Positions 23,773 to 34,761 of a stretch of 64,000 nucleotides of DNA are shown in pieces (position 1 is the first letter of the stretch; the number at the start of each line of letters is the position of its first letter). Where the stretch lies: NCBI GenBank assembly GCA_011800155.1, contig CM022371.1, positions 3,038,001-3,102,000 of the forward strand, written 5' to 3'. A program made the position numbers and the translations under genes. The notes beneath the pieces are model-generated. The model had not been told where the DNA came from. It saw only the letters and a program-made list of their open reading frames with translations, and ran no database searches. Origin of the DNA: Flammulina velutipes. Lineage: Eukaryota; Basidiomycota; Agaricomycetes; Agaricales; Physalacriaceae.

Positions 23773-24311
23773 TTATGCGTAGAGATCGCTCGCTTCGATC
23801 TCACTCGCCTTGCGTTTTCCCTTTGCAGAGGTCTCGGGCTCCTGAGGCGCCTCATCGTCAAACGAAGGCAGCGGAGTGTATTCAACATCGCGTAGTTCAT
23901 CTAAAAATTGAATTGACGACGGTGCACGCTAGAGAAGAAACCCCAAGAGTCTTACCAGTATCTGGATCACGGAAGCGCATATAGAGGACATCCCAATTGG
24001 CTACGCCACAGTCCTTGATCTGCTTTGCATCGTCCAAGATTTGATATTCCGGAGATCCACCGCGAGTGACTACCTTACATATCTCGAATGATGTTTCTGG
24101 CAAGTCTTTGGACGAGACAACATCGGAAGATATAGCGGATTGAGCCTCTTCTTTGATTTCTTGAACGGTGGAGGTTGGGGTACGCGTCAAAAAGATGGTT
24201 GTCTTATGAGAGCGAAGGAGAAGCTGATAGATTTTCGGAGGCGCTTTGGGAGGCTTGTATACGACTATTAAAACACGTCCATATCTCTGAATAGTGGCGT
24301 AGACCCACCAT
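23773..24311 (-). CDS. Hypothetical conserved-looking small protein
   Basis: Not recognised. Minus-strand exons are 24311-24305, 24264-23956 and 23900-23773, giving 147 residues. The first coding exon is only 7 bases (ATGGTGG). The intron uses GTCTAC...TTTAATAG and brings the ATG into frame with VVYKPPKAPPKIYQLLLRSH. The middle reads EICKVVTRGGSPEYQILDD and NWDVLYMRFRDPDTG. The end is acidic and then basic (KGKRKASEIEAS). The N-terminal half, with a K-T-T-I-F-L strand and helix, has a ubiquitin-like feel, but I cannot name a family. It is head to head with NDUFA8. Confidence 0.65.
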
Positions 24312-24434
24312 TTCGACCAACTTGTGATTTAAAAGGAAAGAAAACCTCGATCAACAATTGGCTGGTTGGAATTTCAAACTCCGCTTCAATAATTCCCATT
24401 CTGTCCGATGTGCTCATCGCTGTCGACCGAGACG
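24312..24434. promoter_or_regulatory. Compact divergent promoter: hypothetical gene and NDUFA8
   Basis: Only 123 bases separate two divergent ATGs (96 if the upstream in-frame ATG at 24408 starts NDUFA8). Shared regulation is an inference from the spacing. Confidence 0.4.
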
Positions 24435-25065
24435 ATGAGCGACTCCATCCAGATTGACGCCCAGCCAGTTCCCAGAATCGATGAAGTTGGTGCGACGAGC
24501 GCACCGCTGAAGAGCGCAGCATTCTTTATAGGCGCGTATTGCAAAGAGTACAATGGTGTGTTACGTTCGGCTTTCAATCCGTATCTATTGACGACCTCGG
24601 AATAGAGGACTTCATGCTCTGCAAGTCAGAGAGTCGCGAACCCGGCCACTGCTTGAAGGAGGGTCGCAAAGTGACGCGCTGTGCCATTGACTTGTGCGTT
24701 GTCATATTATATTCTTGTACTCAAACTCATCCGTCCGCAGGATAGCGAAGATGAGAGAGAATTGCGCCCAGCAGTTCGAGGAACACTGGAGCTGTCTCGA
24801 GAAGAACAACCACGTACGACGCCAGTTTCTCTGTATTCAAATCATCATGACATGTTTCCTTCTAGCAATACTACTCTTGCCGCAAGCCAGAACGCACCCT
24901 CAACTCTTGCATGTTCGAGAAACTGGTGTGTTTCGCTTGTCGTTATCCTGGACCATGCTAATTTGGCTTGATCAGGGCTTACTGAAGACGATACCTGGAA
25001 CACCAGAAGGAAAGAAGCCCATACACGAGATAGAAAAACCTATCATTGTCAACGTCCAAAAGTAG
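24435..25065 (+). CDS. NADH:ubiquinone oxidoreductase subunit NDUFA8 (PGIV, 20.8 kDa-type)
   Basis: A complex I accessory subunit imported into the intermembrane space by the Mia40 route. Exons are 24435-24555, 24606-24693, 24741-24813, 24866-24925 and 24976-25065, giving 143 residues. It carries four CX9C motifs, the hallmark of this subunit: in YCKEYNEDFMLCK, HCLKEGRKVTRCA, NCAQQFEEHWSCL and SCRKPERTLNSCM. The start region IDEVGATSAPLKSAAFFIG and the end TIPGTPEGKKPIHE also fit. An upstream in-frame ATG at 24408 would add nine residues; the ATG at 24435 (MSDSIQ) fits the family better. Confidence 0.94.
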
Positions 25066-25420
25066 AGAATAGGACAATGCTTTATGCGTCGACTTGATTA
25101 GAGTGCACTGCACCTCCTCGCCCTGTCGATATTATTCTCCAATTCAGCTCCTAGTCCAGCCGACCTTTTTTATGCTATGTTGCATGTTCGTTGCCCTACT
25201 CTATAGAGTGGCAGTCATACTCCAAGCTATGCTTGTCGATGTACTTCACCCAAGAAACGGTTGCTCGTCCTCAACTTGCTGTCATCAATAATGGCATGCT
25301 CTTGACATGTACCGTATTAGCTGACCTGATAGATCCTGGGACGAAGTCACTTGAAAATCATATACACACTGCTATCAGTCCATTGATGTCCAAAATTTCG
25401 AATCTACAACAGTAAAAATC
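25066..25420. other. Short region between two convergent gene ends, with a coding-like open frame
   Basis: The region lies between the stops of NDUFA8 and the BCS1-like gene. A plus-strand frame ending at 25415 reads like protein for about 70 codons (EWQSYSKLCLSMYFTQET, then LADLIDPGTKSLENHIH). I cannot find an ATG and splice sites that give a full gene, and no family is recognised. It could be a gene remnant, a small gene with an unseen first exon, or chance. Confidence 0.3.
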
Positions 25421-27327
25421 TCAATATATATCGTAAGTGGGCATCAATGGCATTGGGGATAAAGGACTGGGCAGCATCGACCGTTTCTTCATCTCCTCCT
25501 CTATCTTCTGCTGTCGCTTCTCTTGACGCTCCTTCTTGTCCTTCTTCTCTCGACGCTGCTCCCCGATCCACGCCTCTATACCATGCACCGCGGCCCCAGG
25601 TGTCTTCTTGTGACCCAGCAGATATCCCTGCAGCTCTGCTGTCGAAAACTCGTCGGCAGGGATCTTCTGTGCGAACCGCTTTGCCAAATCTATCGCCTTT
25701 TCCGTGACGTCGAACTCCGCCAGGCGGCGGTCCGGGAAGAAGCGCACATAGAGTGCCTCAGCCTGCTCTTGCGTGGCCAGTCTGTATTCAACCTTTCGGT
25801 CAATCCGTCCGGGGCGTAACAGTGCAGGATCGAGGCGGTCAATGTAGTTGGTCGTGGCGAAGAATAGCTTGCCCTCCTCGCTCCCAACTCCATCTATGAC
25901 GTTCAAGAGCCCGCTCATGGTGACGAGAGAACGGCGAGGAGGTTGGAAGCCGGGTGGCAGATATCCGCCCATGCTGATAACCTTGTCCTCCGCCTCACGA
26001 GATGGGAAGGCACAGTCTATATCTTCAATGAGGAAGATGGAATGCTTCGGAACGGCGGAGGCGGCTCGTTGGAGGAAGTTATCGTCAACACTGGGACATA
26101 ATTAGTACAAGTGTCTAGAGCTTTGAATGCTAAACATACGATTGAGATGCCAAGGAGAGGGAATATATCTCAAAGCCCATTTCACCTGCCAGAGCGTATA
26201 TGGTGGAACCTGCACGTCCATTTAGCAATGATACATGTCACAATATTGTACCGGCGCTCACTTTTTCCTGTACCCGGAGGGCCATAGAGTAGAAATCCAA
26301 TGCGGTGTGGAATCCCAGCCTTATTATACCACTCTTCAGAATCGACAAATTCTTGCGCGTCTTGAAGAAGCGAATCTATCACACCGTCACGTAGGATGAT
26401 AGACTCGACTGGACGACGAGGTTTCCGCTTAACGTCACCCCACATACCTCCACCACCAGGAGGATATGCATGATGCATCTTCTGGATTCGCCTCTGGTTA
26501 GTGCATATCGGGACATTGATTACAAAGGGATGAGACGTACCATGGTGTCCACCGAATGAACGATGACGTTTGGTTTGCTAACGGTTATATAGCTCTTTCG
26601 TGCTTCTTCTACCATGTCAGCGAGAATATCCATCTTGAGCGTGTAAACACTGAGTTGAATTAGAGCTAGATGTATAGAAGATTCCATGGATACTCACGTT
26701 ATGTAGATGGTTCCAGGAGTCTGCATGCCTGTACCTCCAAGTTGTCCACCGTATGGTCCGGCTGAGCGCTTGATTTCAAGCCAATATCCCTTCCAGCGAA
26801 AAAGCTGAGGCAGGTCGTAAGTTGGCACGTAGTCTGCATTGCCTTTCATCATGTTGTCAGGTCCGTTTTCGACGCTCCATTCGCGTTTGGAGCTTTTCGC
26901 GCTGACGCGAAAGTCTCTCGACCGAGTCCAGACTTTTTCTTGGGTCTGTGTGATTGTTACGATGAGAATGAGAATGAGTGGAGGAACACGCACCAGGAAA
27001 TGCAATATCCATTCGTACGCTGGATCCCCTTGGTCGAAACGCGCCGTCATCGAGTACTCTGTTACATCGTCAAACTCGGTAACGCGGACAAAATTAAGTG
27101 TACGCACGGAACCTCACGCGCTCCATGAGCCAGTAGCACAGACGTCTCCCAGCTTCGATAAGCGACCCAAAGACCAACAGCCTCGCGCTATTTCCGAGGT
27201 ATGATTCACCTGAGAAAAGTGCTCCCAACGAGAAGATGCTCATCAAAGGAGTAAACCAGGACGCGGATGACGAGGAGGAGAAAGAGCCATCCATTGCAGT
27301 TTTGAAGGGATATCGCATCGAATCCAT
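25421..27327 (-). CDS. BCS1-like mitochondrial AAA+ ATPase
   Basis: BCS1 moves the Rieske protein across the inner membrane during complex III assembly. Basidiomycetes also carry several BCS1-like paralogs of unknown role, and this may be one. Minus-strand exons are 27327-27118, 27074-26994, 26945-26698, 26649-26541, 26493-26262, 26209-26140 and 26090-25421, giving 442 residues. The N-terminal BCS1-type region contains a hydrophobic segment (NSARLLVFGSLIEAG) and ARFDQGDPAYEWILHFL. The AAA module has Walker A GPPGTGKS (190-197), split by an intron, Walker B IFLIEDID, the sensor FFATTNYIDRLDPALLRPGR, and RIDRKVEY. The C-terminus is a highly charged Lys/Glu helix (EKKDKKERQEKRQQK). The N-terminus is Ser-rich and lacks an obvious canonical BCS1 helix, which is why I call it BCS1-like. 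Confidence 0.88.
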
Positions 27328-28077
27328 GGTCGTCGCGAGAGACTGAGTGTCAATTGCTGCCAAGGAAGCAAACGCTGACGTATAAATGCCCTTGATATAA
27401 GTACCCCCGCTTAAGCGCCACGAGGCTGTGAGGACAACACCATTTTGTGCAGGTACTGACTCGTTGAACGCAGTAACATAGTCACTCGTGTATATTCGAT
27501 CAGGAAGTCCTTCGGACCGGACCCGGCTGATGAGAATGAATAGCGCCACCTTGACAGAACACAAGCCACAGGAATCTACATTAGCTTCTGGTGATTCAAC
27601 GTGTGCCCGTGTGTGGATATTAGCACCAGCAGCAGCTGACTCTGCAGTTCTATCAATATCTGCTGTGCGCCGACAATCCTACTATTCATGGTCCTGCTGA
27701 GACGAGACGGCAACGGAGATTCTAATCAATATACACAATAAACAGCACACGTTACACCGTATCACTCTCTTTTACTGTAAACCTGCTCTCCCAGTTCACT
27801 ACTGCCATTCGTCACGCGTCTGAATTGCGCCACAACGATCGTCCCGGCCAGGTACTTAATTATAAGTAGAGGGGTTTCAATCTTCAGCTTCATACACCAC
27901 TCATTCATATTTGAATGTGCCCCGGTTGATAAGAATTATGATGATTAGAATCAGGCATTGGTAGTAATCATCACCTGTGCGCACTCCGGGGTTCAGTAAT
28001 ATGAATCTTCGGGAGTTGGGGTACACGACGAGCATAACGGAATCGAAGTCATCACATGACGGGTATCCCATCAATAC
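27328..28077. other. Intergenic region, 750 bases
   Basis: Upstream of the BCS1-like gene on one side and the ankyrin gene on the other. The minus-strand frame continues open upstream of the BCS1-like start without a better ATG, so a longer N-terminus is possible. No other gene is seen. Confidence 0.4.
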
Positions 28078-28509
28078 ATGTCTCTTCCTACGGCCACCAT
28101 TGAATTCGCGCATCGCATGTTCGACGCTGCTCGCAGTGGAGACATAGATATTCTTGTACACGCCGTCAAAAGTGGCCTACCAATCAACATGACCAACGCC
28201 CAGGGGAACACTCTTCTCATGCTTGCAGCTTATGCCGGGCACACCTCTCTTGCGCAAGAGCTCATCTCTCTTGGAGCCGATGTGAATCGATTGAATGACA
28301 GAGGGCAAAGCATTATTGCTGGTGCCGTATTCAAGGATTATGGGGAGCTGGTGGCGCTGTTGATGAATGCAGGCGCAGATCCAAGGTTAGGGCGGCCCAA
28401 TGCCGTCGAGACGGCTGTCATGTTTGGAAGGAACGATATCATCAAGGTTCTCGGAGCAAATGAGAGCGAAGTAGGCGATGAAGTACCGAGGCCTGTTCCT
28501 AGCAAGTAA
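28078..28509 (+). CDS. Small ankyrin-repeat protein
   Basis: Single-exon gene, 143 residues. Three ankyrin repeats can be read: AHRMFDAARSGDIDILVHAV, then the consensus NAQGNTLLMLAAYAGHTSLA with QELISLGADVNRLND, then a degenerate third (KDYGELVALLMNAGADPRLG) followed by AVETAVMFGRNDIIKVLG. It consists of little besides the repeats, so it is probably a soluble protein-binding adaptor. The partner is unknown. Small bacterial-like ankyrin proteins of this size are common in basidiomycetes. The lack of introns stands out against the neighbours. Confidence 0.85.
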   Translation: MSLPTATIEFAHRMFDAARSGDIDILVHAVKSGLPINMTNAQGNTLLMLAAYAGHTSLAQELISLGADVNRLNDRGQSIIAGAVFKDYGELVALLMNAGADPRLGRPNAVETAVMFGRNDIIKVLGANESEVGDEVPRPVPSK

Positions 28510-28907
28510 CGGGGAACTATTTGTGGCTCGTGTGTATGTGCGCCCTACTAATCACCGAGATGAATTTGACCGTGCAGTATTACACAGGAAGTTAATCGAT
28601 TCGACTATTTGGTCTAGAGAAGTCGTAGGGTATGGGGCATCAGAACGTTCTCCAATATAATGCCACCTGTATGTCCAATCGATGTTGATTCTATACTCTC
28701 GGACTATGCGCTAATAAATACTCTGAGTTTTATGACTTGAAATGCGTACGTTCCACTTATTATCCTTGACCTAAGGCTATGGGAAGCTGGGACCCACATG
28801 GACCTGCTACGCGATCGAAGATAGCTGGAGCCGATTTTACCTCTGCTGACGTCGATCGGGTCCCAGCGTCGTCATGCTCGACGCTGAGCTCCATCACGCG
28901 CGTACGC
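28510..28907. other. Intergenic region, about 400 bases
   Basis: 3' flank of the ankyrin gene and upstream region of the next gene. No gene is seen. Confidence 0.4.
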
Positions 28908-28913
28908 TATAAA
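28908..28913 (+). promoter_or_regulatory. TATA box of the small hydrophilic protein gene
   Basis: TATAAA lies 70 bases before the ATG at 28983, followed by a pyrimidine-rich CTTCTTCAATTCATTCTC leader, a common core-promoter layout in fungi. Confidence 0.5.
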
Positions 28914-28982
28914 GTGTGAGTTCACCAAACTTCTTCAATTCATTCTCAACTCACCCCAAAACCACCAACGATTCAAATTATC

Positions 28983-29401
28983 ATGACTGTATCTGGAGCT
29001 ATGCAAGAGGACGGAGATCAACGGTTTGTTGCGTTCATTTAGGATATAGGACGACATATTAACTGTGATTATCATCTGTAGCCCAGCTAGGACGGACGTC
29101 GGTCAACACACTGAAGGCTTCTCCGGTGGTCAGCAAAACGCGCACAACCCTTTGGACTCCAAGTAAGTTACTATACATACAGTCGCCCGAGTTCCCAAGC
29201 TGATGCTTGTACCCCAGAGATCAACAATCATACGCCAACAAATTGAGCGCTGCATCAGAGCAGGAGCGTGAAGAGAAGCAAGAGACCGGCCGCAAGGATC
29301 CCCTGGCACCCGCTCTATCTCACGGTAACGAGCCTTCGAGGGGCGCTAAGATTGACGCAGAGCTACAAGCGGAAGAGGAGGACTTCTTGAGCAAAAAATA
29401 A
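28983..29401 (+). CDS. Small hydrophilic protein of unknown function
   Basis: Not recognised. Exons are 28983-29023, 29082-29162 and 29218-29401, giving 101 residues. The product is almost wholly hydrophilic, with many Glu, Gln, Lys and Gly (EGFSGGQQNAHNPLD, EQEREEKQETGRKDP, ELQAEEEDFL). This composition is like that of hydrophilin or stress-induced proteins, but no signature motif is present. The clear TATA box 70 bases upstream suggests strong or regulated expression. Both introns are GT-AG and split codons in phase 2. Confidence 0.65.
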
Positions 29402-29652
29402 GCATAGATACCAGTCAATAATGTTGTATTTTATCGCTCTATCACTTGAAGATCTCGAACTCTTATTCTCTCGATAAAGCGATATTTCATTCAAGATTAA
29501 GTCGTTAACACACCCAGTATACGCGTATCTGGACGATGACAGTCACCTTGGAGTGTTGTGGCGCATCATGACGTCACGCGTCGTGGTTGACACGTGCCGT
29601 GGACCATCGATAGCATGGCCAAGGCCAAGCCTCTCTTCCTCGAACCATCACA

Positions 29653-32314
29653 ATGGCCACACCCGATGCCAATCCACAGGCTGTACCAGACATGAGCGTC
29701 CCTGTCGAACTACAGAAGGGTACAAAGCTACTCAAAGTGTCCGCAAAGAAGGAGAAGACGGCTCTCTTTCGGATAGATCCTGACCAAGGCCAAGTAGTCT
29801 ACGAATCTAAGAAGAGCGGCATAAGTGAGCACAAGACTGGTTCAACTTGACTCTGTGCTAACATTGCTAGTTCCCATTGAATCCATCAAGGAAATACGCT
29901 CTGGGCCTCAGGCGAAGTACTACCGGGAACAGTTCAAGCTTTCAGAGGCGCTGGATGACCGTTGGATAACAATCATCTACATTGTTGATGGCTGCTATAA
30001 AACTATCCACGTCGTGGCTGACACGCCCGAAATGCACGACATCTGGTTGACTTGCCTGAATCGACTGCACGCCATCCGACAAGGCTTGATGACTGGTCTT
30101 GGGAACATTGAAGTCCGTGACGCTGTCTGGGAAAAGCAGTACTGGAAAGGCGCCGACAAAGGTGGTGATTCCAAGTTGGACTTCGCAGAAGTCGAAAGCC
30201 TATGCCACCGGTTAAACGTCAACCTCAGCAACACAGACATACATGCTTTCTTCAAGGTCTGTCTTCAGCCGCTTATGCTTCGGAATTTTCTCAAATGACG
30301 AGTTCAGGAAGCTGATGTTGACAATAAAGGTCTTCTCGACTTCGATGGCTTCCGGCGCTTCGTCAGATTGGTCAAGAAACGCCCAGACGTCGAGAAAATC
30401 TACAAAGGATTAGGGAAACTGGACGCTGACGCTTTCAAGAAGTTTCTGAAAGAAACACAGCAGGTTACTACCATTTCCTGCCAACAGCTAGTGTTCGCTC
30501 ATCTTTCCGTAGTCACCAGCTGACGGAGACCAGCTATTTTCCAAATATTCTCCAAACGAGCCTGTGATGTCTATTGGCGCATTCACGAGATTCCTTCTCT
30601 CCTCGGACAATGCTCCCTTCTTAGAGCAGCAAGAGCCAATCTGGCAGGACATGACACAACCGATGTCCGAGTACTTCGTCTCGTCGTCTCATAACACCTA
30701 CCTCATTGGTCATCAACTGGTAGGCGTCAGCACCATCGAAGGCTACATTCGTGCACTGCTTCATAGCTGTCGGAGCGTTGAATGTAAGAGATATTTTGCT
30801 ATAGCGAATCTGTTACTCAGGCAAATCTAGTGGATATCTACGACGGCGATGACGGCGAGCCAGTGATTTACCATGGAAAGACTTTGACTTCGCAGGTTTC
30901 CGTTCGCGCAGTTTGCGAAGCTATCGCCAAATATGCCTTCGTTACATCGCCATATGCTATCATAATATCTGCGGAGGTCCATTGTGGTATCAAGCAGCAA
31001 GATGACATCGTCGAGATCATGACCACGGTATTCGGAGATCGTCTGGTACAGGCGCCTCTAGAGGACCGACCACCAGTCAAGCATCTACCAAGCCCCGAAG
31101 AACTCAAGGGCAAGTTTTTGCTTAAGGTACTCAAATTGTTGACCATATGGCCGGAGAGAACCTGATATTGCTTTGCTAGGCCAAAAATTTGATGGTCACA
31201 GCTCGAATAGCCGCAGTGGCAAATGAGAAATTAGCCACGTCAGAGTTCGAAGCTGAGGCCGAAAACACTTCATCTTCTGAATCCGACGACGACTCGAGTT
31301 CTGGCCTCATCAGCAGTATAAAGGGAAACATCAAAGGCAAATGGCGCTCCGTTCGAAAGAAGGAAAAGAAGCCAGTCATGTCCTTGCGCCTTGCGACCCT
31401 TCTTGTTTATACTGTTGGCATAAAGTGCATCGGACTGAAGGATCTCGGCATATACTCTCCGGAACACATCTTTTCTCTTTCAGAAAGCCGAGCGAAACGA
31501 GAGGCTGGGAAAGAAATGGTACGCCACACTCAGTCTTGCATGGTTCGAGTCTATCCCAAAGGCACACGCGTCAATTCAACTAATTACGAACCTCAAATGT
31601 ATTGGGCAATGGGAGCTCAAGTCGTCGCTATCAATTGGCAGACGTTTGGTGGGCAAAGATTGCTTTCATCCCAACTTGACTGATGTTGCATTAGACTTGG
31701 GATATATGATCAACCAGGCTATGTTCCAACGCAATGGTCGCTGTGGATATATACTCAAGCCCAAAGCGCTACTTCCCGGCGGCGAGAAACTCTTGGAAAC
31801 TAGGAAAAAGTACCGCTGCGACGTCACGGTCAGTAAATTGGAATGTCTCGCTTGGTACACACTCAAGATTCGATAGATCATCTCGGCACAACAACTTCCT
31901 CGAGCGAAAGATACCGATACTGGGGTTGAGATTATCGAGAAATCGACGGTTGACCCCCTAGTGCGAGTCTCGCTGCACATACCCAATTGGTTAGCGTCCC
32001 CGGCTTCAGATAAAGATGTCGAACCAGTTACACGGGTGACCGGCAAGACTTTTGCTGTCAAGAATAACGGATTCAATCCCGTATGGGATAAGAAGCTAGA
32101 ACTTCCATTCGAGTGCGTCGGCGACATGATGGATTTGATTTTTGTCGAATTCACGGTGGTGGATGACGGCGAGAACGAAGGTGGGGTGGCCAAGTATTGT
32201 GTGCCATTGGGGAGGTTGGGACGAGGATATAGGCATCTCCCGTTGCACGATGAGCAGCTATCACAGTTTTTATTCTCAACACTGTTCGTCAAGGTGGATA
32301 CGGTGGAACTTTGA
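29653..32314 (+). CDS. Phosphoinositide-specific phospholipase C (delta type)
   Basis: Hydrolyses PIP2 to diacylglycerol and IP3. Exons are 29653-29824, 29871-30256, 30308-30463, 30513-30783, 30831-31126, 31180-31648, 31695-31828 and 31877-32314, giving 773 residues. Domain order is that of PLC-delta: an N-terminal PH-like domain (about 15-145; GTKLLKVSAKKEKTALFRI, IHVVADTPEMHDIWL), EF-hand-like helices (EADVDNKGLLDFDGFRRF), the X domain (YFVSSSHNTYLIGHQL with the catalytic His, then YHGKTLTSQVSV), and an acidic Ser-rich X/Y linker (ENTSSSESDDDSSS). The Y domain (NYEPQMYWAMGAQVVAINWQ, NGRCGYILKP) and a C2 domain (NNGFNPVWDKKLELPF) follow. In the X domain the usual D-C-W-D-G reads DIYDGDDG, a variation worth noting. 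All splice junctions are GT-AG. Confidence 0.93.
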
Positions 32315-32489
32315 GGATGAGGCTTGGCTTATCGATGGACTATTTTCAATGAATGTGTCATGTATTATCTGTACTTTTTGCACATATGGACTACATGCAT
32401 AATGGATACACCTTACTTGTCTATTTCGCTCCGTGGGAAATAACTTGCTCTTGACCATCGTCCACCATCAACCCCCTGCGACGACACGT

Positions 32490-33668
32490 ATGGCTGTAAC
32501 ATCCACTAGCAAAAAATGGCTTCTCAAGGCGGAACCGGATTCTCGAGTGGTAAAAGGGAAAGATGTCAAGGTAAGATACGCTGTCGCCTGTTGTAATCGC
32601 AAACTAAATCGTCGCAGTTCAGCGTCGACGATTTTGAAGCAGTCGGTGTCTCCCCTTGGGAAGGCGTAAGGAACTACGAGGCTAGAAACTTGATGAAGGA
32701 AATGTCAGTCGGGGATCAAGTATGTTTACCGTGTTGAATCACCACTCGCATCTCATCATCTGTGCAAGGCTTTGTTTTATCATTCAAATTGCAAGAATCC
32801 TGGTACGTTTTGCAGTAGTTACGTGTATCCTTTTATACTCAGTGATCTGTCAGGTATCGCGGCTTTTGCAGAGGTCGACTCGCTTCTTCCCTTGACCTAC
32901 GGTCCATAATTTAACGCTGCGTTGTAGGTCGCCAAAGAAGCATATCCTGATCGTAAGCTCGTTTATCCCTTTGTTATACATTTCGGCTCACACCAGTTTT
33001 TCAGATACCGCTTGGGAATCGTATGCATCTTCCTTGTTTTCAATTTGTCAAGTGATTGATGTATGTTTAGCTCACATCCGTATTACGATTCGGTAGGTAC
33101 AATGACTGACCCTCCCGGCTTTTCCTGGATTGACAAATTTGCTGCTGTTTAGAAATCCGAGGAAGCCTCTCCAAAATGGTTCATGGTCGATCTCAAGTTC
33201 ACTTCCCGCGTAACGCACTTCGTGTCTTTGGCCTTGTTGAAATGGATCAAGTCTCAGAGCGACCCTCTCCCTGAAAAGATTGCATATATTGGAAAGGATG
33301 GCCTGGAGGCAATCAAAAGTACGTGGACTTCTATAACCTGCGCTCTATGTATAATGGCTCATCTACAACCATCAGATATGAACTTACTGAACCGGGGGAG
33401 ACTCAGCGTGCAGAGCGTTACTGACGAAGCGTGGACTGCTATATCGCTGTTGGCGGAGAACGGTGGCTGGGATGATGCTATGTTGAAGGCCAAGCCCAAG
33501 GCAACGCCCAAAAGGAAAGTGGCGACCAAGAAGAAAAAGGCGACGGACTATGATGAATACGACTCGTCTGAGGAGGAGGTCATGCCCAAAAGCAAGAAGC
33601 GGAAGGCGCCTTCGCCGGTAACGGAAGGAGACCTTCAGCCAAAACGACGATCTGCGAGGGGAACATGA
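32490..33668 (+). CDS. EVE-domain protein, thymocyte nuclear protein 1 (THYN1/Thy28) type
   Basis: EVE domains are related to PUA and YTH folds and bind modified bases in DNA or RNA. Exons are 32490-32570, 32618-32719, 32769-32802, 32854-32873, 32928-32952, 33005-33020, 33071-33092, 33153-33318 and 33376-33668, giving 252 residues. Domain motifs are KKWLLKAEPDSR, the FSVDDFEAVGVSPWEGVRNY segment, VGDQALFYHSNCKNPGIAAF, EVAKEAYPDHTAW and KWFMVDLKF. The C-terminal ~60 residues are a basic nuclear-type tail (KRKVATKKKKA, KKRKAPS). Four consecutive exons are only 16-25 bases long, yet joining them gives an uninterrupted match to the domain. Confidence 0.9.
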
Positions 33669-33729
33669 TTATACTTTTTTGGGTGCTTTTTAAAACTGTT
33701 CGATGAAACCTAATACACCTTGCTTTTCA

Positions 33730-34761
33730 TTATCGACGATCCAACACCAATACACCAGTCAGCCCTGCACCCAACAGTCCTCCACCTGCGCGACGTCCTA
33801 GAGATGGCTTGAACACTGGTGTACTGCTACCTGGATCATGAGGATCCTCATCATCAAAAGACAGAGTCACTGCTCCTAAACTAGCTTCAACGACGCACTC
33901 ATCTCCAGCCCATACTTCTTCTTTCCTGTCGTTCCATGGCGAGGAGGCTATATCCCCCAACACATACCGGCTTCCTTTGCCTTTATTCGTCAAGGCGCGG
34001 ATAGCGGTTGACATTTGGTTGGATGGCATGAATTGTCCCAGACCGACGATGGTTATGAGACCGTTGAATGCACGAGGGAGTTGGATATTCATGGATCCGG
34101 CCCTGGAGAACATACGTAGATGGATGGGGTGCCGATGGGGAGAGTCGGAGGCGTGCTGTGTAGGAATTTACACAGCTGTAACCGAGCGCGAAAATAAGCG
34201 ACTTACCACCCGAACAGACGATAGTCCCATCTTGTTCTTGACCTGGATATAGCAACGCGGAGCGAGTTCTTGTGATGAATCCTCCCCAAGAACAGTAATG
34301 TCAACGTCTATGATACCCATTGTCGTGCCAAGATTGATATTCTTTCGTGTGGCATCGGTTTCTCCTGGCAGTAAAGGCGGCAAGAGAGATTGATGAAGTC
34401 GAAGAGTGGGATCAATGAAGAACGACTCGATGGTACTGTTCAGATGCTTGTAGATGGACACATAATTTGTCGCTTTGGGATGCGGGGGTGTTCTTTGGTG
34501 GGTCGTGGGTGTTCGTTGGGATGTTGTAGCATCTCGTGGCGGGGGAGCAACATTTGGCTGGCTCTGTGAAGTGGATGCATGTCGAAATGAGGAGTCTACT
34601 TCTTCGTATGTAGGTGGAGGGGCCTCTGGTTCCTGCATTCTCGTAAACGGCGCGCTGTCCTGAAGACTGAGGGCACATACATGATCAAAGGCAGGTGTTG
34701 GGTGCTGGCGGGTTTCATTCTCTTTGTTGAGAGAAGGTCGATCTTGTGTTGTGATAATCAT
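33730..34761 (-). CDS. Hypothetical protein of the basidiomycete DUF7330 type
   Basis: Minus-strand exons are 34761-34207 and 34155-33730, giving 326 residues. The N-terminal third is disordered and proline-rich (EAPPPTYEEV, TPTTHQRTPPHPKA). It is followed by TNYVSIYKHLNSTIESFFID and a beta-rich region (GIIDVDITVLGED, QLPRAFNGLITIVG, TLSFDDEDP). The pattern TNYxSI...I...F.IDP after a PPPTY-containing tail resembles the large agaricomycete families annotated as DUF7330, whose role is unknown. That assignment is from memory of the pattern and is moderate. No membrane segment or signal peptide is visible. Confidence 0.7.

Noticed and set aside
29995..30255. Minus-strand frame inside the phospholipase C gene
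   Set aside because: Antisense shadow of a confident exon.
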